Under the pieces are notes generated by a model, which was not told the DNA's origin, did not search any database, and was given only the letters and a program-made list of their open reading frames with translations. Source: Vicia villosa (taxonomy: Eukaryota > Streptophyta > Magnoliopsida > Fabales > Fabaceae). From it: DNA of 64,000 bases. The stretch lies in NCBI RefSeq assembly GCF_029867415.1, contig NW_026705408.1, positions 434,001-498,000 of the forward strand. Direction: 5' to 3'. Of the stretch, positions 35,158-47,096 are shown piece after piece (position 1 is the stretch's first letter; every line of letters starts with the position of its first letter). Made by a program: the position numbers and the translations under genes.

Positions 35158-35170
35158 AGTGGGGGAGAGT
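35158..35170 (+). other. Gypsy polypurine tract
   Basis: AGTGGGGGAGAGT abuts the 3' LTR. The same tract occurs in inverse at 63896-63908 beside the second gypsy LTR. Confidence 0.9.
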
Positions 35171-37082
35171 TGTAACACCCCATAAAATTCTTTATTTAAC
35201 TTAATTAATTTTTGGATTAAATATTAGAATTATTTGAGTTAACTGAGAAAAATGGGAATAATGAGACGGATGGGCCAGTGTCGCTTTTAGTAAAGAGGGG
35301 GGGTGTATTGGTAGGCCCTATTACTAATTAAAACAGTTTTATTTTATTTTCCACAAAATAGAGGAATTGTGGGAAAGAGGAATAGAACTAAGGAGAAGAG
35401 AAGAGTCTGAACGTGAAAAGAGAAGAGGAGCGGAGAAGTGCGAACCGAGGAAGAGCGAAGAATCAACCTTCAGGTAAGGGGGGACTCTTCCGTCTATCTT
35501 CTATTATGGGATTATAGGTAGTATGATAGAATTTGATCGTGTTATTCGTATCAATTGGGTTGTGCTTAGGTTATAGAAGTGTTAGGTTTTGGGAGGATTG
35601 ATGCATATTGATTATATTGATCATGTATTGGTGATAATTGGATGGTTGAATGTATTATAAATGTGTTATAATATGTGTTATTTCACTGTATGCGAAACCT
35701 GGTTGGGATGAGATTGGTTTGGTAGTGATTCGGTGAAAGAGGGACGAAATCGCAGGCTGTTTTCTGCTATTCGGAGTTCTGGAAATCGCCAGTTCGCGCC
35801 GCGTCCAGGAGTTGGCGCCGCGAACTGCTTGGCAGAAGGCCAGGAAGTTTTGTTGTGTTTAGTACGCGCCGCGAGCGTATGGCCGCGCCGCGAAGGCGTA
35901 GTTCCTTCTCGTTCCGCGCCGCGAAACCTTGTTTGCGCCGTGAAGGCGTAGTTCCGATTCGTTCCGCGCCGCGAATGTGTGTGGCGCCGCGTGCTGTTAG
36001 TTGTTGCGACAGGTCGTTTTGACAAGTTTAAAAATGTGTAACTTTTAAATCGTAAACCGGATTTTGGTGCCGTTTCGAATACAGTGAAGCTAATCTATTA
36101 ATTTATATACTCAAATGGTGTTTTGAGTTGTGGCTTGAATTATTTTAAAAACACCCGATCTTATTTGTTTGTGGCGGGATATGTTTATAGGTACACTAAT
36201 GAATGTCTTACCTGTATGATGTTGTGGGTATAACTGGTGTTTATTATACATGTATTGTTGGTATGAGATATGTGTTTTATTGATGATTATGACATTGATC
36301 GATTTATGTGGGTGATGAGCATGTTATGGTTGATGCATGCATTCATAATCATTATGTGGCTGGTCCTTGACGATGGTGGATCAGTGGTAGCTAATTCCCA
36401 TTGTGTGGAATTAGTGAGTGGGTGTTACCGTATCCTTGACGATGGTGGGTCGGTGAGTTGGGTTATCCCAGATTTTGGTACCACATGCATGTAGTTGCAT
36501 TGCATTAGGCTGTTTTGCTATTATAACATGAATGGAAGAATGTCCAATGTTATAATATGTGTTAATTCGGTTGTTTGCTTACTGATTGTATGGTTTGAAT
36601 CTGATCATAACTGGGATTGGGTGAATGGCATGTGAAATGATATTTTATTATCTATATCTTATAACATTAGTTAAATGTGAATGAGACTCACCCTTAATGT
36701 TGTTATTTTTCAGATTGAGGAGTAGCTCTCGTACTTGGTGAGGATTCGCTCGTCAAGTAGTTCGTTAGAGTCAGTTGGGTCCGTGTCATGCTCTGGTCGT
36801 GTAACACTGGGGGCGTCGTTTAGAGTTACTTGTTAAACTCTTTTTATTTTGGATGGATTTTTATGTTGATGTTTTAAGTCTGTGACTTGGCTGTTTGTTA
36901 TTCAGATGTTAAAGATAATTCCGCTGTGTTAAACATGATGATCTGAATAAATTTGGTTGACGTTCTCTTTTATGGCATGACATGAGTATTATTGTCTAAT
37001 TATTTGGAAGTTGTAATGCCCTTTTTCATGTTTACTCTGATTATTATTTATTATTTATGCGGGGTATTAGAAGGGTGTTACA
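35171..37082 (+). repeat. Gypsy 3' LTR
   Basis: A 1912-bp LTR with no length difference from the 5' copy. It keeps some GCGCCGCG words that are altered in the 5' LTR, for example CCGCGCCGCGAATG here against CCGAGTCGCGAATG at about 29565. Confidence 0.95.
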
Positions 37083-38547
37083 ATGGACACCTTGCAGGCC
37101 CCCAAAGATCAGCATGGATGTAATCAAGGGATCCATGTGTTATTTGTTTGCCTTTGTTGAACTTCACTCTGCAAGATTTTCCAAGTACACAGGGTTCACA
37201 AAACTTCAGCTTTTCGACTTTGTCTCCACCAAGCAGATTTTGTTTCCCTAATTCGACCAGACCCCTTTCACTGACATGGCCCAATCTCATGTGCCAGATT
37301 TCTGTTTTTGACAAAGGTTTCGTGGATGCAACATTTGTCGAACCACTTACAACTTCAGCCTCAAGGGTATACAAGCCTTGTTTCTTCACGCCTCTCAAGA
37401 CTTCCTTCGAACCCTTCATGACTCTTAGGATACTTTTCTCTCCTTGGAAAACATATCCTTTCTTGTCGAATTCACCAAGAGAAAGCAGATTTCTCTTCAA
37501 ATCAGGAACATACCTGACTTCAGTCAACAACCTTATTGACTCATCATGGAGCTTGAATCTCACAGATCCAACACCTGCAATCTTGCAAGCCTTGTTGTTT
37601 CCCAGCAATACTGATCCACCATCTTGATCACATAATTCCTCGAACAAGTCTTTGTTTGGAGTCATGTTCCAAGTGCAACCTGAATCCATAATCCACTCCT
37701 TCTTAGAGTCACTGCTTGAAACCACAAGAACATCAGATGATTCGAAATCATCTTGAACAATGGCAGCGTTGCCATTATCCTTACCTCCATGATATTTCAG
37801 GCGTTCAGGGCACACCTTTCTTGTGTGACCCTCCTTCTTACAATGGTAGCATCGAATGCCAGATGCTTCGCCACTATAAGACTTCGACTGGCTTTTGCCT
37901 TTCTTCTTGTCGAAGTTACCATCCTTTCGTAAGAGTTTTCCTTTAACGTCCAAACCTTCGCCAACAGTCGAAGGTTTATGCTCCTTTCGTTCATTCAAGT
38001 CCTTAGAGTACAAGGCTGATTGAACTTCTTCAAACGTCAGGGACTCCCTTCCATACAAGAGAGTTTCTTTGAAGTGAGCATGTGATCGAGGCAAAGAACA
38101 CAATAGTAACAACGCTTGATCTTCATCATCGATCTTCACATCAATATTTTCAAGATCAAGAATCAGCTTGTTGAACATATCCAACTGCTCAGCCAACACT
38201 TTGTCTTCAATCATCTTGAATGAATACAAAGCTTGCTTCAGGTAGAGTCGATTTACCAGCGATTTGGTCATATACAAACTTTCAAGTTTCACCCATAACC
38301 CTGATGTCGTTGTCTCCTTTGATACCTGCCGGAGAACCTTATCATCAAGGCTTAACAAAATTGCGCTGTGTGCTTTCTCGATCATATTCGTCTTCTCCGC
38401 TGCCGTCAATTCTGCATTCATGGCTGCCTCTCCCTTCAACGCTTCCAAACAACCCTGCTGAACCAGTAGGACTTTCATCTTCAAGCGCCACAGACCGAAA
38501 TCATTCACTCCGGTGAACTTTTCAATCTCATACTTTGTTGAAGGCAT
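37083..38547 (-). pseudogene. Copia gag, protease and start of integrase
   Basis: The start is ATG at 38547-38545 (MPSTKYEIEKFTGVNDFGLW), 25 bases inside the 5' LTR boundary; the frame reads on into the LTR but that is not coding. Gag is of the UBN2 type and has one CCHC knuckle (CYHCKKEGHTRKVC). The protease has WIMDSGCTWNM. The GAG_pre-integrase zinc finger (HMRLGHVSERGL to CEPCVLGK) leads into YIHADLWGPARC, where the gypsy insertion cuts the frame. No other stop or shift is seen here. Confidence 0.93.
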
Positions 38548-38572
38548 CTTATCCACGCTCACCGCACCAGTT

Positions 38573-39072
38573 TGTTGTGAATTCAATACCAAGAACAAAG
38601 TATAATACAAGGGAAGAATAAAGGACAAGGAAGAAGAGGAACACAAGAATTGGTTATAACTGCTATTCTTTTACTTTCTCTTAAAACAAGATTACAAGTT
38701 TACAAGAATAACAAATAACCTCTCTCACCCTAAATTAGGATTTGCAGCTTAGCAATGATGAGAGACTAGTATGCTATTTATAATAAGACCTAACATACTA
38801 ACTAATGGGCTTTTTCAGCAAGGCCCATTACACAAGCCAACTTAATAAACAAGCTAACTTAACAAATTAGGATTTAAACACTAAAACCTAATTTAACATG
38901 CTAACAGCCCTAGCATCTTCGACATCTGCATGCTAGACCCATCTTCGACTACAGCATGCACACTTCGACACCAGCATGTGAACAATCCTTCGACTTCATG
39001 CTTAACTCTGTCGAACTGTCGAACCAAGAAGCTACCCTTCGACTATACTAGAGTTCGATCCAATATCTCACA
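38573..39072 (-). repeat. Copia 5' LTR
   Basis: A 500-bp LTR upstream of the minus-strand gag. The 25 bases between it and the gag ATG read AACTGGTGCGGTGAGC... on the minus strand. This is not the usual TGGTATCAGAGC primer site. Confidence 0.95.
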
Positions 39073-39077
39073 CCAAC

Positions 39078-40086
39078 CCTATGTATCAATACTCCCTGGT
39101 AAAAAACTCACCCAACAAAGTCTTGATCTAGAATCTGGATAGAAATAGACTTTCTTCTTGTTGTGCAAGCTTTATCTAACCCCTCCATGGTTACGTGGCA
39201 ATTAAGGAATCTTTAGAATGACAATATGTGTATCACTATGACTTTTGTTTTATCTCATATTTATAGGCAAGAAAATAGTTGTGCAAATTTCTTTACTGCC
39301 TCACAACTTCATTCTTAACTTACTTTAAAGAGATTTCTTTAGACACTGGACAATATTTTATAAAAAATAGACTTAAAATGCTTTTTTTTTTTAAGATTCT
39401 CTTATTTATAAATAAGTCTTGATACTCCCACTTTTTGTGTATATCTTTTTCTTTTTCAATATATCTTCTTTATTAAAAATAAAAAAATATTGATCCTTTT
39501 AAAAGTATATGTATTTACGTTTTAGGTGATTAAGATAGTTAATTTGATAGATTTATGATAGGAACCTAGATCTAAGAGTACATAAAAAGACAATAAAATA
39601 AAACAAACTTTTCTTCTTGATTTCTAAAGGAGGCAACATACACTTATATATTAGGGTTTCATCCTCTAATAGGGCCATGGGCCATACAACTAAACTTGAA
39701 ATAATAAAACAAACTATAAAATAACTACTTTTGCACCCGTTTAATTTAACACGAAATCCCTTAACAAAACAGACTGCCTTTCTATTCTATTGGGCCTTGT
39801 GTGCTGCATAACATAATTGTATTTTGTACCAAAAAATAATAAATTGTATTTAACTAAATAGAGTAATCATTTTCCCTTAATTTTGATATTCAGATATTTT
39901 TAGAAATAAGCAATTTTATTGCCGTAACAAGCACGGTCCCCGTCTCTCCCTTAAACAGACACGACTTAAAATGGAATGATACAAGTCAACCCATTTTCCA
40001 TTAGTTACACACTTCCTCTGAATCTGTTCCTATGTTAAAGTGTCTTCAACACTCAACACATACCAATTCTTCATTCATAGACAAAG
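39078..40086. other. Intergenic region between copia and MFS1
   Basis: About 1 kb of AT-rich sequence with poly-T runs. I see no open frame, no paired inverted repeats and no recognisable element. The MFS1 promoter must lie in its right end, but no clear TATA box stands out within 100 bases of the ATG. Confidence 0.5.
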
Positions 40087-43000
40087 ATGAAAACAGAGAC
40101 ACTGACATTGGTACTGGTGAATCTAGCTAGTATCATGGAGAGAGCCGATGAATCATTATTACCAGGAGTTTACAAAGAGGTTGGTGCTGCTCTCAACGTT
40201 GACCCCACCGCCTTAGGTTCTCTCACTCTTTTCCGATCCCTTGTTCAATCTCTGTGTTACCCTCTCGCCGCTTACCTCGCCACGCGTCACAATCGTGCTC
40301 ATGTTATTGCTCTCGGTGCTTTTCTTTGGGCCGCCGCTACATTTCTTGTTGCCGTTTCATCTACCTTCTTACAGGTCCCCACTTCTATTTCTGTTTTATT
40401 TTATTTTATTTTTTTGGGGTGAATTTTGTGACTATATTTTGACTGTTTATATGGTACCAGAAATATAAATTCAGTATTAGAGTTTGGCCTATCTCATTGT
40501 TACAGAACGGGCTTGTAAGGTGAGGGCCAATCTCTGTTGTACCACTGTTTTGGACAAAAATCAAATCTCGCTAAACTCAAACCAATAATTGATGGATCAA
40601 CCATCATGATTGGAGAATCACTCGTCTCTTTGTCACGTCCAATCAAAACATTAGCGAAGATTCTTCTTTTTCTTTTGTTTTGCTCACCTTTTATATTTGT
40701 ATCACCCGTCACGAAGAAAGAAAATGCAAAGGAGCATAAGGTGACTCCATGGAAAATTTCATATGCTGAAGGAACAACAAATTCTTCATTCAAAAACACA
40801 TTCATCAAGGATATTCATATAATTCACTTCTTTAAGGAGGCCAATGTTTGTGCTGATGGTTTGGCTAAGTTAGGAGCAAGGCAAACTGTAACCATTCATG
40901 TGTTGAATCTTGTCCTAAGGGAAGTTTTCAATTTGTATATAGCGGATATGGAGGGTGTCTCCACTAGGAGGATAGTGTACATAGAATTGTTTTCGGGCTA
41001 TGGCCCTCTTCAATAACAAAAAAAACACGTTATTTATTCTCTCCCCATTCATGTCTTCTCTAACCTTCACGACATCTACATCAGTCTTTGATCAGATAAA
41101 TCTCTTGCAAACATCTACGAGCACTGCAGATCACATCTTTACACATTACAATGAGAATGATCCTTTATTTTTTATTCTTGTAGTTTAAGTTGATTGTGAT
41201 TATGTAAAACTAGTTGTTTGATTAGTGAGTTAGTTACAAGTTAAAACTCTCTTAGGAATTAGCTAGTGGTTGTTATTACTAGGTAGTTATGCAGTTAATC
41301 ATTCATAAACTCTATATATAGAGCACAATGTATTCATCTTTTTAAATATTTTTCCATCAATTTAATTTGTTTCTTAATATGGAGCATCATGAGATCAATA
41401 TGCTTTCTACCTTTCACGTGCCTATGATCTTCCTCCCCTTTGATTCATGGATTCATATTCGTAATGCCATTGGTTATTTAAAAAATGATAAATTGGTAAC
41501 TCTGAATGTCAATAGAAATGTTTGTATGTATATAGAAATTAGAAAGTTAAGTTTTGCAAATGAAAATGCGAAAGCTATACACATTCCATATAAAATTTGA
41601 AGACATTTTCACAATACATTAAATTTTGTAAGTTGTTTGGTGAATGTAGTATATCCTGTTGTTTGGTGAATGTAGTATATCCTTTATCAGTACATCATAC
41701 AATGGCCTTTATGTAGATTTTTTGTTATAAAAAGATCACTATGATTATTTACATAAGATTCTTGCTAACAAATGTTAAGGACCCAAATATAGAAATATTG
41801 TTTTGAAAAAGATAATATTTTACTTTCAATAAATTAAATACACTATTTTCAAGACGATATTTATATTTTTTAGTACTTAGCATTTTCCTTTACAAATGGA
41901 ATTATAGGCTATGTATGCACCCCACTACTTTGCCATGTCGCCCCATTTTTGTATTGTTATTTTGAAATTGATTGTGTGACATAGAAAAATGGTGGCCTCT
42001 CAATGCTCTCATTGGATGTCATTATAAAACAGTGTTACGGCGACAGTGTATTGCCATCAAATTCATCATAAATATGTATAAATATGATTGGCTGATGTTT
42101 TCTAACTCACACTTGTTACTTTATATGGATTATTAGGTAGCGATTTCAAGAGGTTTAAATGGGATTGGACTTGCCATTGTTACTCCAGCAATTCAGTCCC
42201 TTGTTGCTGACTCCACTATTGACAGCAACCGTGGTGTGGCTTTCGGGTGGCTGCAACTAACCGGAAACCTTGGAAGCATCATTGGTGGTCTCTTCGCTAT
42301 ACTTATAGCCTCAACATCATTTGCAGGGATACCTGGTTGGAGAATCGCCTTTCATATGGTTGCATTGATTAGTATCATAGTCGGTATATTAGTACGCATC
42401 TTTGCTGACGATCCACATTTTCCTAAGAATGAAGGCATATCTACATCATATCAAACTCCAAGAAAGTCCTTTTATTGTGAAATGAAAGATCTAATAAAAG
42501 AAGCAAAGTCGGTTATAAAAATTCCGTCGTTTCAAATACTTGTGGCTCAGGGAGTCTCTGGATCATTCCCATGGTCTGCTTTGTCATTTGCCACTCTTTG
42601 GTTAGAACTAATAGGCTTTTCCCACATGACAACGGCATTGCTTTGGTCCTTATTTATAGTTGCTGTTTCATTTGGGGGTCTGTTTGGAGGATGGATGGGA
42701 GATTTTTTATCCCAAAAATTTCCGAATTCCGGAAGAATAATGTTGTCACAGATAAGCTCGGGTTCAGCCGTTCCTCTAGCAGCAATTTTGTTGCTGGCAT
42801 TGCCTGATGACCCATCCACAGCCGTCATGCATGGTCTGGTTCTATTCATCATGGGATTATGCATATCCTGGAATGGCGCAGCAACTAACAAGTATGTATT
42901 GACAAATGATCTTGTTAATTTTCTTTTGTTTTGGAACTCCTATGATTCATCATTGGTCATATCTGCATTTCATTTAGTTTTCCTTGAAATTTAACTGTGT

Positions 43001-43508
43001 GGTCAGTCCAATATTTGCAGAAATAGTCCCTGAGAAGTCGCGGACGGCTATATATGCTTTGGATCGATCTTTCGAGTCTATATTGGCATCCTTTGCTCCA
43101 CCTGTTGTTGGAATTTTGGCTCAGCATGTTTATGGTTATAAACCGATTCCTAAAGGATCCTCGAACTCTGTTGAAATTGAAACGGATAGGGAAAATGCTG
43201 CATCACTTGCCAAGGCACTTTATACTGCAATTGGTATTCCTATTGCAATTTGCTGCGTCATCTATTCATTCCTTTATTGCACATACCCGAGGGACAGGGA
43301 ACGAGCACGGATGGTTGCGTTAGAAGAATCCGAGATGCACCAGTTAGAAGTGGTGGAGTCCAGAAGCGAAGAATATCGTGAAATTAATGTTTTAGAATCA
43401 AATATGCTGAATGGTAAAGAAAGTAGCAAGACTGATCAGAGAAATTATCCAAGGCAAGAGAGCATTGACTTGGATGACGATGATGAGAAAGTTTTGCTGT
43501 CCCGGTAG
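40087..43508 (+). CDS. MFS1: major-facilitator-superfamily transporter
   Basis: Exons 40087-40374, 42137-42891 and 43007-43508 join to 514 residues; intron 2 splits an Asn codon (AA|T). The protein is a multi-pass membrane carrier of the plant MFS group resembling Arabidopsis At4g36790/At5g10190-like proteins; substrate unknown. Seen: N-terminal NLA-x-IMERADESLLPGVYKEV, loop YPLAAYLATRHNRAHV, GLNGIGLAIVTPAIQS, PGWRIAFH, and a motif-A-like loop GGLFGGWMGDFLSQ between later helices. The C-terminal tail is cytosolic-looking, charged and acidic (DLDDDDEKVLLSR). First of three tandem paralogs. Intron 1 (1.76 kb) is enlarged by LINE and TRIM fragments. Confidence 0.9.
40475..40530 (-). mobile_element. 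TRIM LTR fragment in MFS1 intron 1
   Basis: TATTAGAGTTTGGCCTATCT and GGGCTTGTAAGGTGAGG match the start of the TRIM LTRs at 12231 and 12375. The rest of the LTR is absent. Confidence 0.45.
40790..41016 (+). pseudogene. LINE RNase H tail in MFS1 intron 1
   Basis: The codons FFKEANVCADGLAKLGARQT, then a stretch ending YIADMEGVSTRR, match the end of the plant LINE RNase H domain (F-R-E-x-N-x-x-AD-x-LA). The open frame extends upstream to 40537 with unrelated sequence. It is an intronic relic, not an exon; MFS2 and MFS3 lack it. Confidence 0.6.
41632..41683. repeat. 26-bp tandem duplication in MFS1 intron 1
   Basis: GTTGTTTGGTGAATGTAGTA plus TATCCT occurs twice in direct succession with no differences. 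Confidence 0.9.
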
Positions 43509-44037
43509 TATTAAACAGTTGCCGGGGATAATGAAGCTTCATCAAGCTCATTTGAAAATCAAGTTGTTTGATATATACAATATGAACGGAAAAACTTGTA
43601 TAGTTTTTTTGTTACTGATATTTATTTGAGTTATTATACATCAAAAACGAAATTTGGGTAAAAAGATTGACCCCTTCAGTTACAAACAATAAAAACAGAA
43701 GATGAATATAGAAAAATAATAAAATCTTTGGACCACTTGTAATGAGGTTTATATTAGAGCATCAACTTGTTATTATATAATTCACCAACTTGTTTATTTT
43801 TTATAATTATAGTTATATTAACATAACACAGATCAACACAAATGCACATGGGTTAGCAGGATTTTTGTATATACAAAGGGTGTGCGCGCACATATTGAGG
43901 CAACAAAAACAATTGTAGTTGACCATCCATGGCCATCTGAAGTTCACTCTCCAATATGCAGCAGTTCCTCTTTGATGCCTCCATCCTTTCCACTGAACAT
44001 ACACATACATAGTGATAACATCTATAGGTAGATGAAG

Positions 44038-45888
44038 ATGAAGGCAGAGACAGTAACTTTGATGCTGGTGAATCTGGCTGGTATTATGCAGAGAGCGGAT
44101 GAGTCGTTGCTGCCAGGAGTATATAAAGAGGTTGGTGCTGAACTCAATGCTGACCCAACTGCGTTAGGTTCACTTACTCTTTTCCGATCCCTTGTTCAAT
44201 CTTTGTGTTACCCTCTCGCTGCTTACCTTGCCACGCGTCACAATCGTGCACATGTGATTGCTCTCGGTGCTTTTCTTTGGGCTGCTGCCACTTTCCTCGT
44301 CGCCATTTCCTCCACCTTCTTACAGGTTCTTGCCTCTCCTTTCAAAGTTACCTTTGTTTTTGGTTATAGACATAATACATGGATAGTTTGATCTATTTGT
44401 TCTATTTCTTTGGTAATTAGATCTTCTTCGCCTACAATCCTACTAGTTTAAATAATATGATAATCTCCAATCATATTATAATTATAGTTTGGCATAAACA
44501 TGATTAATTCGTGTTTTCTAACTCCACTTGTTGATAATATGGAAGGATCATTAGGTGGCAATTTCAAGAGGTTTAAATGGCATCGGACTCGCCATTGTAA
44601 TTCCGGCAATTCAGTCTCTAGTTGCAGACTCCACAATTGATAGCAACCGTGGTGTGGCTTTTGGGTGGCTGCAACTAACAGGAAACCTCGGAAGCATTAT
44701 CGGTGGTCTCTTCTCAGTACTACTAGCCTCAACATCAATCTTAGGCATATCTGGTTGGAGAATAGCTTTTCATCTGGTTGCATTGATTAGTGTCATAGTT
44801 GGTGTATTAGTACGCATCTACGCTAATGATCCACACTTTCCAAACAACGTCGACAAACCTACATCATATCAAACTCCAAAACAGCCCTTTTATTCTGAAA
44901 TGAAAGATCTAATAAAAGAAGCCAAGTCTGTTATTAAAATTCCATCATTTCAGATAATTGTGGCTCAGGGAGTATTCGGATCATTCCCATGGTCAGGTTT
45001 GTCATTCGCCACTCTTTGGTTAGAGCTAATAGGCTTCTCACATGGTACAACGGCAATTCTTTGGACCTTATTTATAATTTCTGCTTCATTGGGGGCTCTG
45101 TTTGGAGGATGGTTTGGAGATTTTTTATCCCTACGGTTACCAAACACCGGAAGAATAATGTTGTCGCAAATAAGCGCTGGTTCAGCCGTTCCTCTAGCAG
45201 CAATTTTGCTGTTGGCACTGCCCGATGATCCATCCACGGCCTTCATGCATGGCCTTGTTTTAGTCATCATGGGATTCGCTACGGCCTGGAATGCTCCAGC
45301 AACTAACAAGTATGTTATGACATTTAGCATTTTTCTAACTTTATTAAGTAATTCAAACTAACAGCTGCGTGGACTGACAGTCCAATATTTGCAGAAATAG
45401 TTCCTGAGAAGTCGCGGACAGCTATATATGCTTTGGATCAATCTTTTGAGTCTATATTGCAGTCATTTGCTCCTCCTTTTGTTGGATTATTGGCTCAACA
45501 TGTGTTTGGTTATAGACCAGTTCCAAAAGGATCCTCAGATTCCGTCGAAATCGAAACAGACAGGAAAAATGCAGCATCACTCTCGAAGGCACTTTGTATT
45601 GTTTTTGTAATTCCTTTGACACTATGTGTCTGCATCTACTCATTCCTTTACTGCTCATATCCGAGAGACAGAGACCGGGCAAGAATGGTCGCATTAGAGG
45701 AATCAGAAATGCAACAACTAGAGGTGGAAGATTGCACAAGAGAAAGAGGAGACTGTTGTGAAATCCATGTTTTAGAATCAAATGAACTGAATGGTAAAGA
45801 AAGTAGCAAGATTGAAGATATAGATTATCCAAGGGATGAGAACATAGACTTAGATGATAATGATGAGAAAGTTTTGTTGTCCAGGTAG
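44038..45888 (+). CDS. MFS2: major-facilitator-superfamily transporter, paralog of MFS1
   Basis: Exons 44038-44325, 44555-45309 and 45381-45888 give 516 residues. ATG codons occur at 44032 and 44038; the second is preferred because MFS1 and MFS3 both begin MK-x-ETLTL. Exon 1 (288 bp) and exon 2 (755 bp) match MFS1 exactly in length. The MFS features are retained: RADESLLPGVYKEV, HNRAHVIALGAFLW, GGLFSVLLAST, GALFGGWFGDFLSLRLPNTGR. The tail is acidic and ends DLDDNDEKVLLSR. Intron 1 is only 229 bp. Substrate unknown; presumably the same membrane as MFS1. Confidence 0.9.
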
Positions 45889-45892
45889 TTTA

Positions 45893-45974
45893 CATTTGCA
45901 AGGAATTGTGGAGCCTTATTAAACAATTCAAGTCATTTGCAAGGAATTGTGGAGCCTTATTAAACAATTCAAGC
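45893..45974. repeat. 41-bp tandem duplication just after MFS2
   Basis: CATTTGCAAGGAATTGTGGA and the following bases are repeated once immediately after the MFS2 stop codon, within the presumed 3' UTR. Only the last base of the unit differs. Confidence 0.9.
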
Positions 45975-46151
45975 CATTTGATCTGGTGTTGGGATCCTCT
46001 CTATTTCTCAAAGAAACTGAGGGTTCCATTTAGATAGGAAAATAGAAATACTTCATGCTATGGCTTTTCAGATTTTTTTTTTTGTCACGAATAAGAGGGT
46101 TGAGGGTTGAAGGAGTTTTCTGGTTTATGCATTTGCATCAAATTTTTTTAA

Positions 46152-46323
46152 GGGTTAATAGTACTTTACCCCCTGTAATATGAGCGTGTTTCGTTTTATC
46201 CCCCTACCGTTGTCAAAGGTAGGTTTTGGCAACGGTTTTTTTGAAAAAACCGTTGCCAAAAGGTAGGGAGGGGGGAAAAGCAAAATTCGCTAACATTACA
46301 GGAGGGTGAAGTACTATTAACCC
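46152..46323. mobile_element. Mutator-type foldback MITE (172 bp)
   Basis: Inverted ends GGGTTAATAGTACTT and AAGTACTATTAACCC enclose a second hairpin, GGCAACGGTTTTTTTGAA / AAAAAACCGTTGCC. A perfect 9-bp duplication TTTTTTTAA flanks it (46143-46151, 46324-46332). Confidence 0.85.
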
Positions 46324-46479
46324 TTTTTTTAAATTGGTGGGGTGAATCGAACTTACCTTAAAGTTCACCACATGCAGTGTCATCTTTTTTTTTTTTCTCT
46401 TCATGTTCGTGTTTTGCAAGAGATCTCAAACACGAGATTTAACATAAAATAAAACTTATAAAACTAACATGTGTGTTTT

Positions 46480-46700
46480 ATTATTTATAGCATTCTCTCA
46501 AGTTGGTAAATGAATATCAACCATTTCATATTTGTAGATAATTTGGTGGAACGACTCAGTTGATAAATCCTTTGTTAACGCACTTTTCAATGGATACCCA
46601 TAAGAAATGTAGGGTCTAATTCATTAATTCACTATTAAACTTTTCTTTAATCAAATGCCGGTCAATTTCAATATATTTTATCACATGAGGTTGACCATCA
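46480..46700 (-). pseudogene. Copia RNase H C-terminal fragment, opposite orientation
   Basis: The minus strand contains IKYIEIDRHLIKEKF, matching the copia ending HI(E/D)-I-x-RHFI-x-E, then frameshifted pieces including CVNKGF and KYEMVDIHLPT. Several stops and shifts show old decay. It comes from a different copia lineage than the element at 25.7 kb. Confidence 0.6.
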
Positions 46701-46885
46701 GTAATATTGATGACAAGTTTGTTATAAAAATGACAACTAAGCTTATAGGTTTGTTATAAAAATGACAATTAAGCTTATTTTATCTATAGCTTCCTCTAAA
46801 TATTGTACCTTCGGCAGTTAGATATTAATATTTTCTTCTTACATGGGGACTTAGATGAAGAGGTATATATGAAATGCCCTCTCAA

Positions 46886-47096
46886 GAGTGCAGTTACCGT
46901 GCATAGATAAAAATCTATGCACCATGCATAGATTATTATAGACCCTTGGATCATTGGATCAAATTCTAGACATCAATTGTTATTACTCAATACTCACCAC
47001 TCAATACTCAATACTGGATTAAAAACATGATCCAATGACTTATGTAGGCTTATGCATGGTGCATAAGTAAAATCCTTATGCATATTAGCCAAAGCC
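46886..47096. mobile_element. Mutator-type MITE in the copia remnant
   Basis: This 211-bp insertion splits the RT reading frame. A perfect 9-bp duplication CCCTCTCAA lies on each side (46877-46885, 47097-47105). The body has inverted words (TCTATGCACCATGCATAGA, TTATGCATGGTGCATAA). The extreme termini match only partly. Confidence 0.7.

Larger units (their letters stand above)
28772..37082 (+). mobile_element. Ty3-gypsy chromovirus-like retrotransposon nested in copia integrase
   Basis: LTRs of equal length (1912 bp each) lie at 28772-30683 and 35171-37082, starting TGTAACACCCC and ending GGGTGTTACA. The target duplication ATGGA lies at 28767-28771 and 37083-37087, inside the copia integrase codons. 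A TGGTATCAGAGC primer site follows the 5' LTR and a purine tract precedes the 3' LTR. Domain order gag, protease, RT, RNase H, integrase, chromodomain-like tail marks a gypsy chromovirus (Tekay/Del type by impression). Pol carries a frameshift near 32900, so this copy is not autonomous. Confidence 0.96.
25727..39072 (-). mobile_element. Ty1-copia retrotransposon (Tork/TNT1-like), host of a nested gypsy element
   Basis: Two 500-bp LTRs (25727-26226 and 38573-39072) begin TG and end CA. They differ at 3 positions by my count. A perfect 5-bp duplication CCAAC lies at 25722-25726 and 39073-39077. Gene order on the minus strand is gag, protease, integrase, RT, RNase H, as in copia. The element is split by a gypsy insertion at 28772-37082; without it the copia would be about 5.0 kb. 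Besides that break, integrase has one in-frame TAG, so this copy is not autonomous. High LTR identity shows a recent insertion. Confidence 0.95.

Noticed and set aside
40537..41016. 159-codon frame in MFS1 intron 1 as a separate gene
   Set aside because: Only its end is protein-like, and that part is a LINE RNase H relic; the rest has no support.
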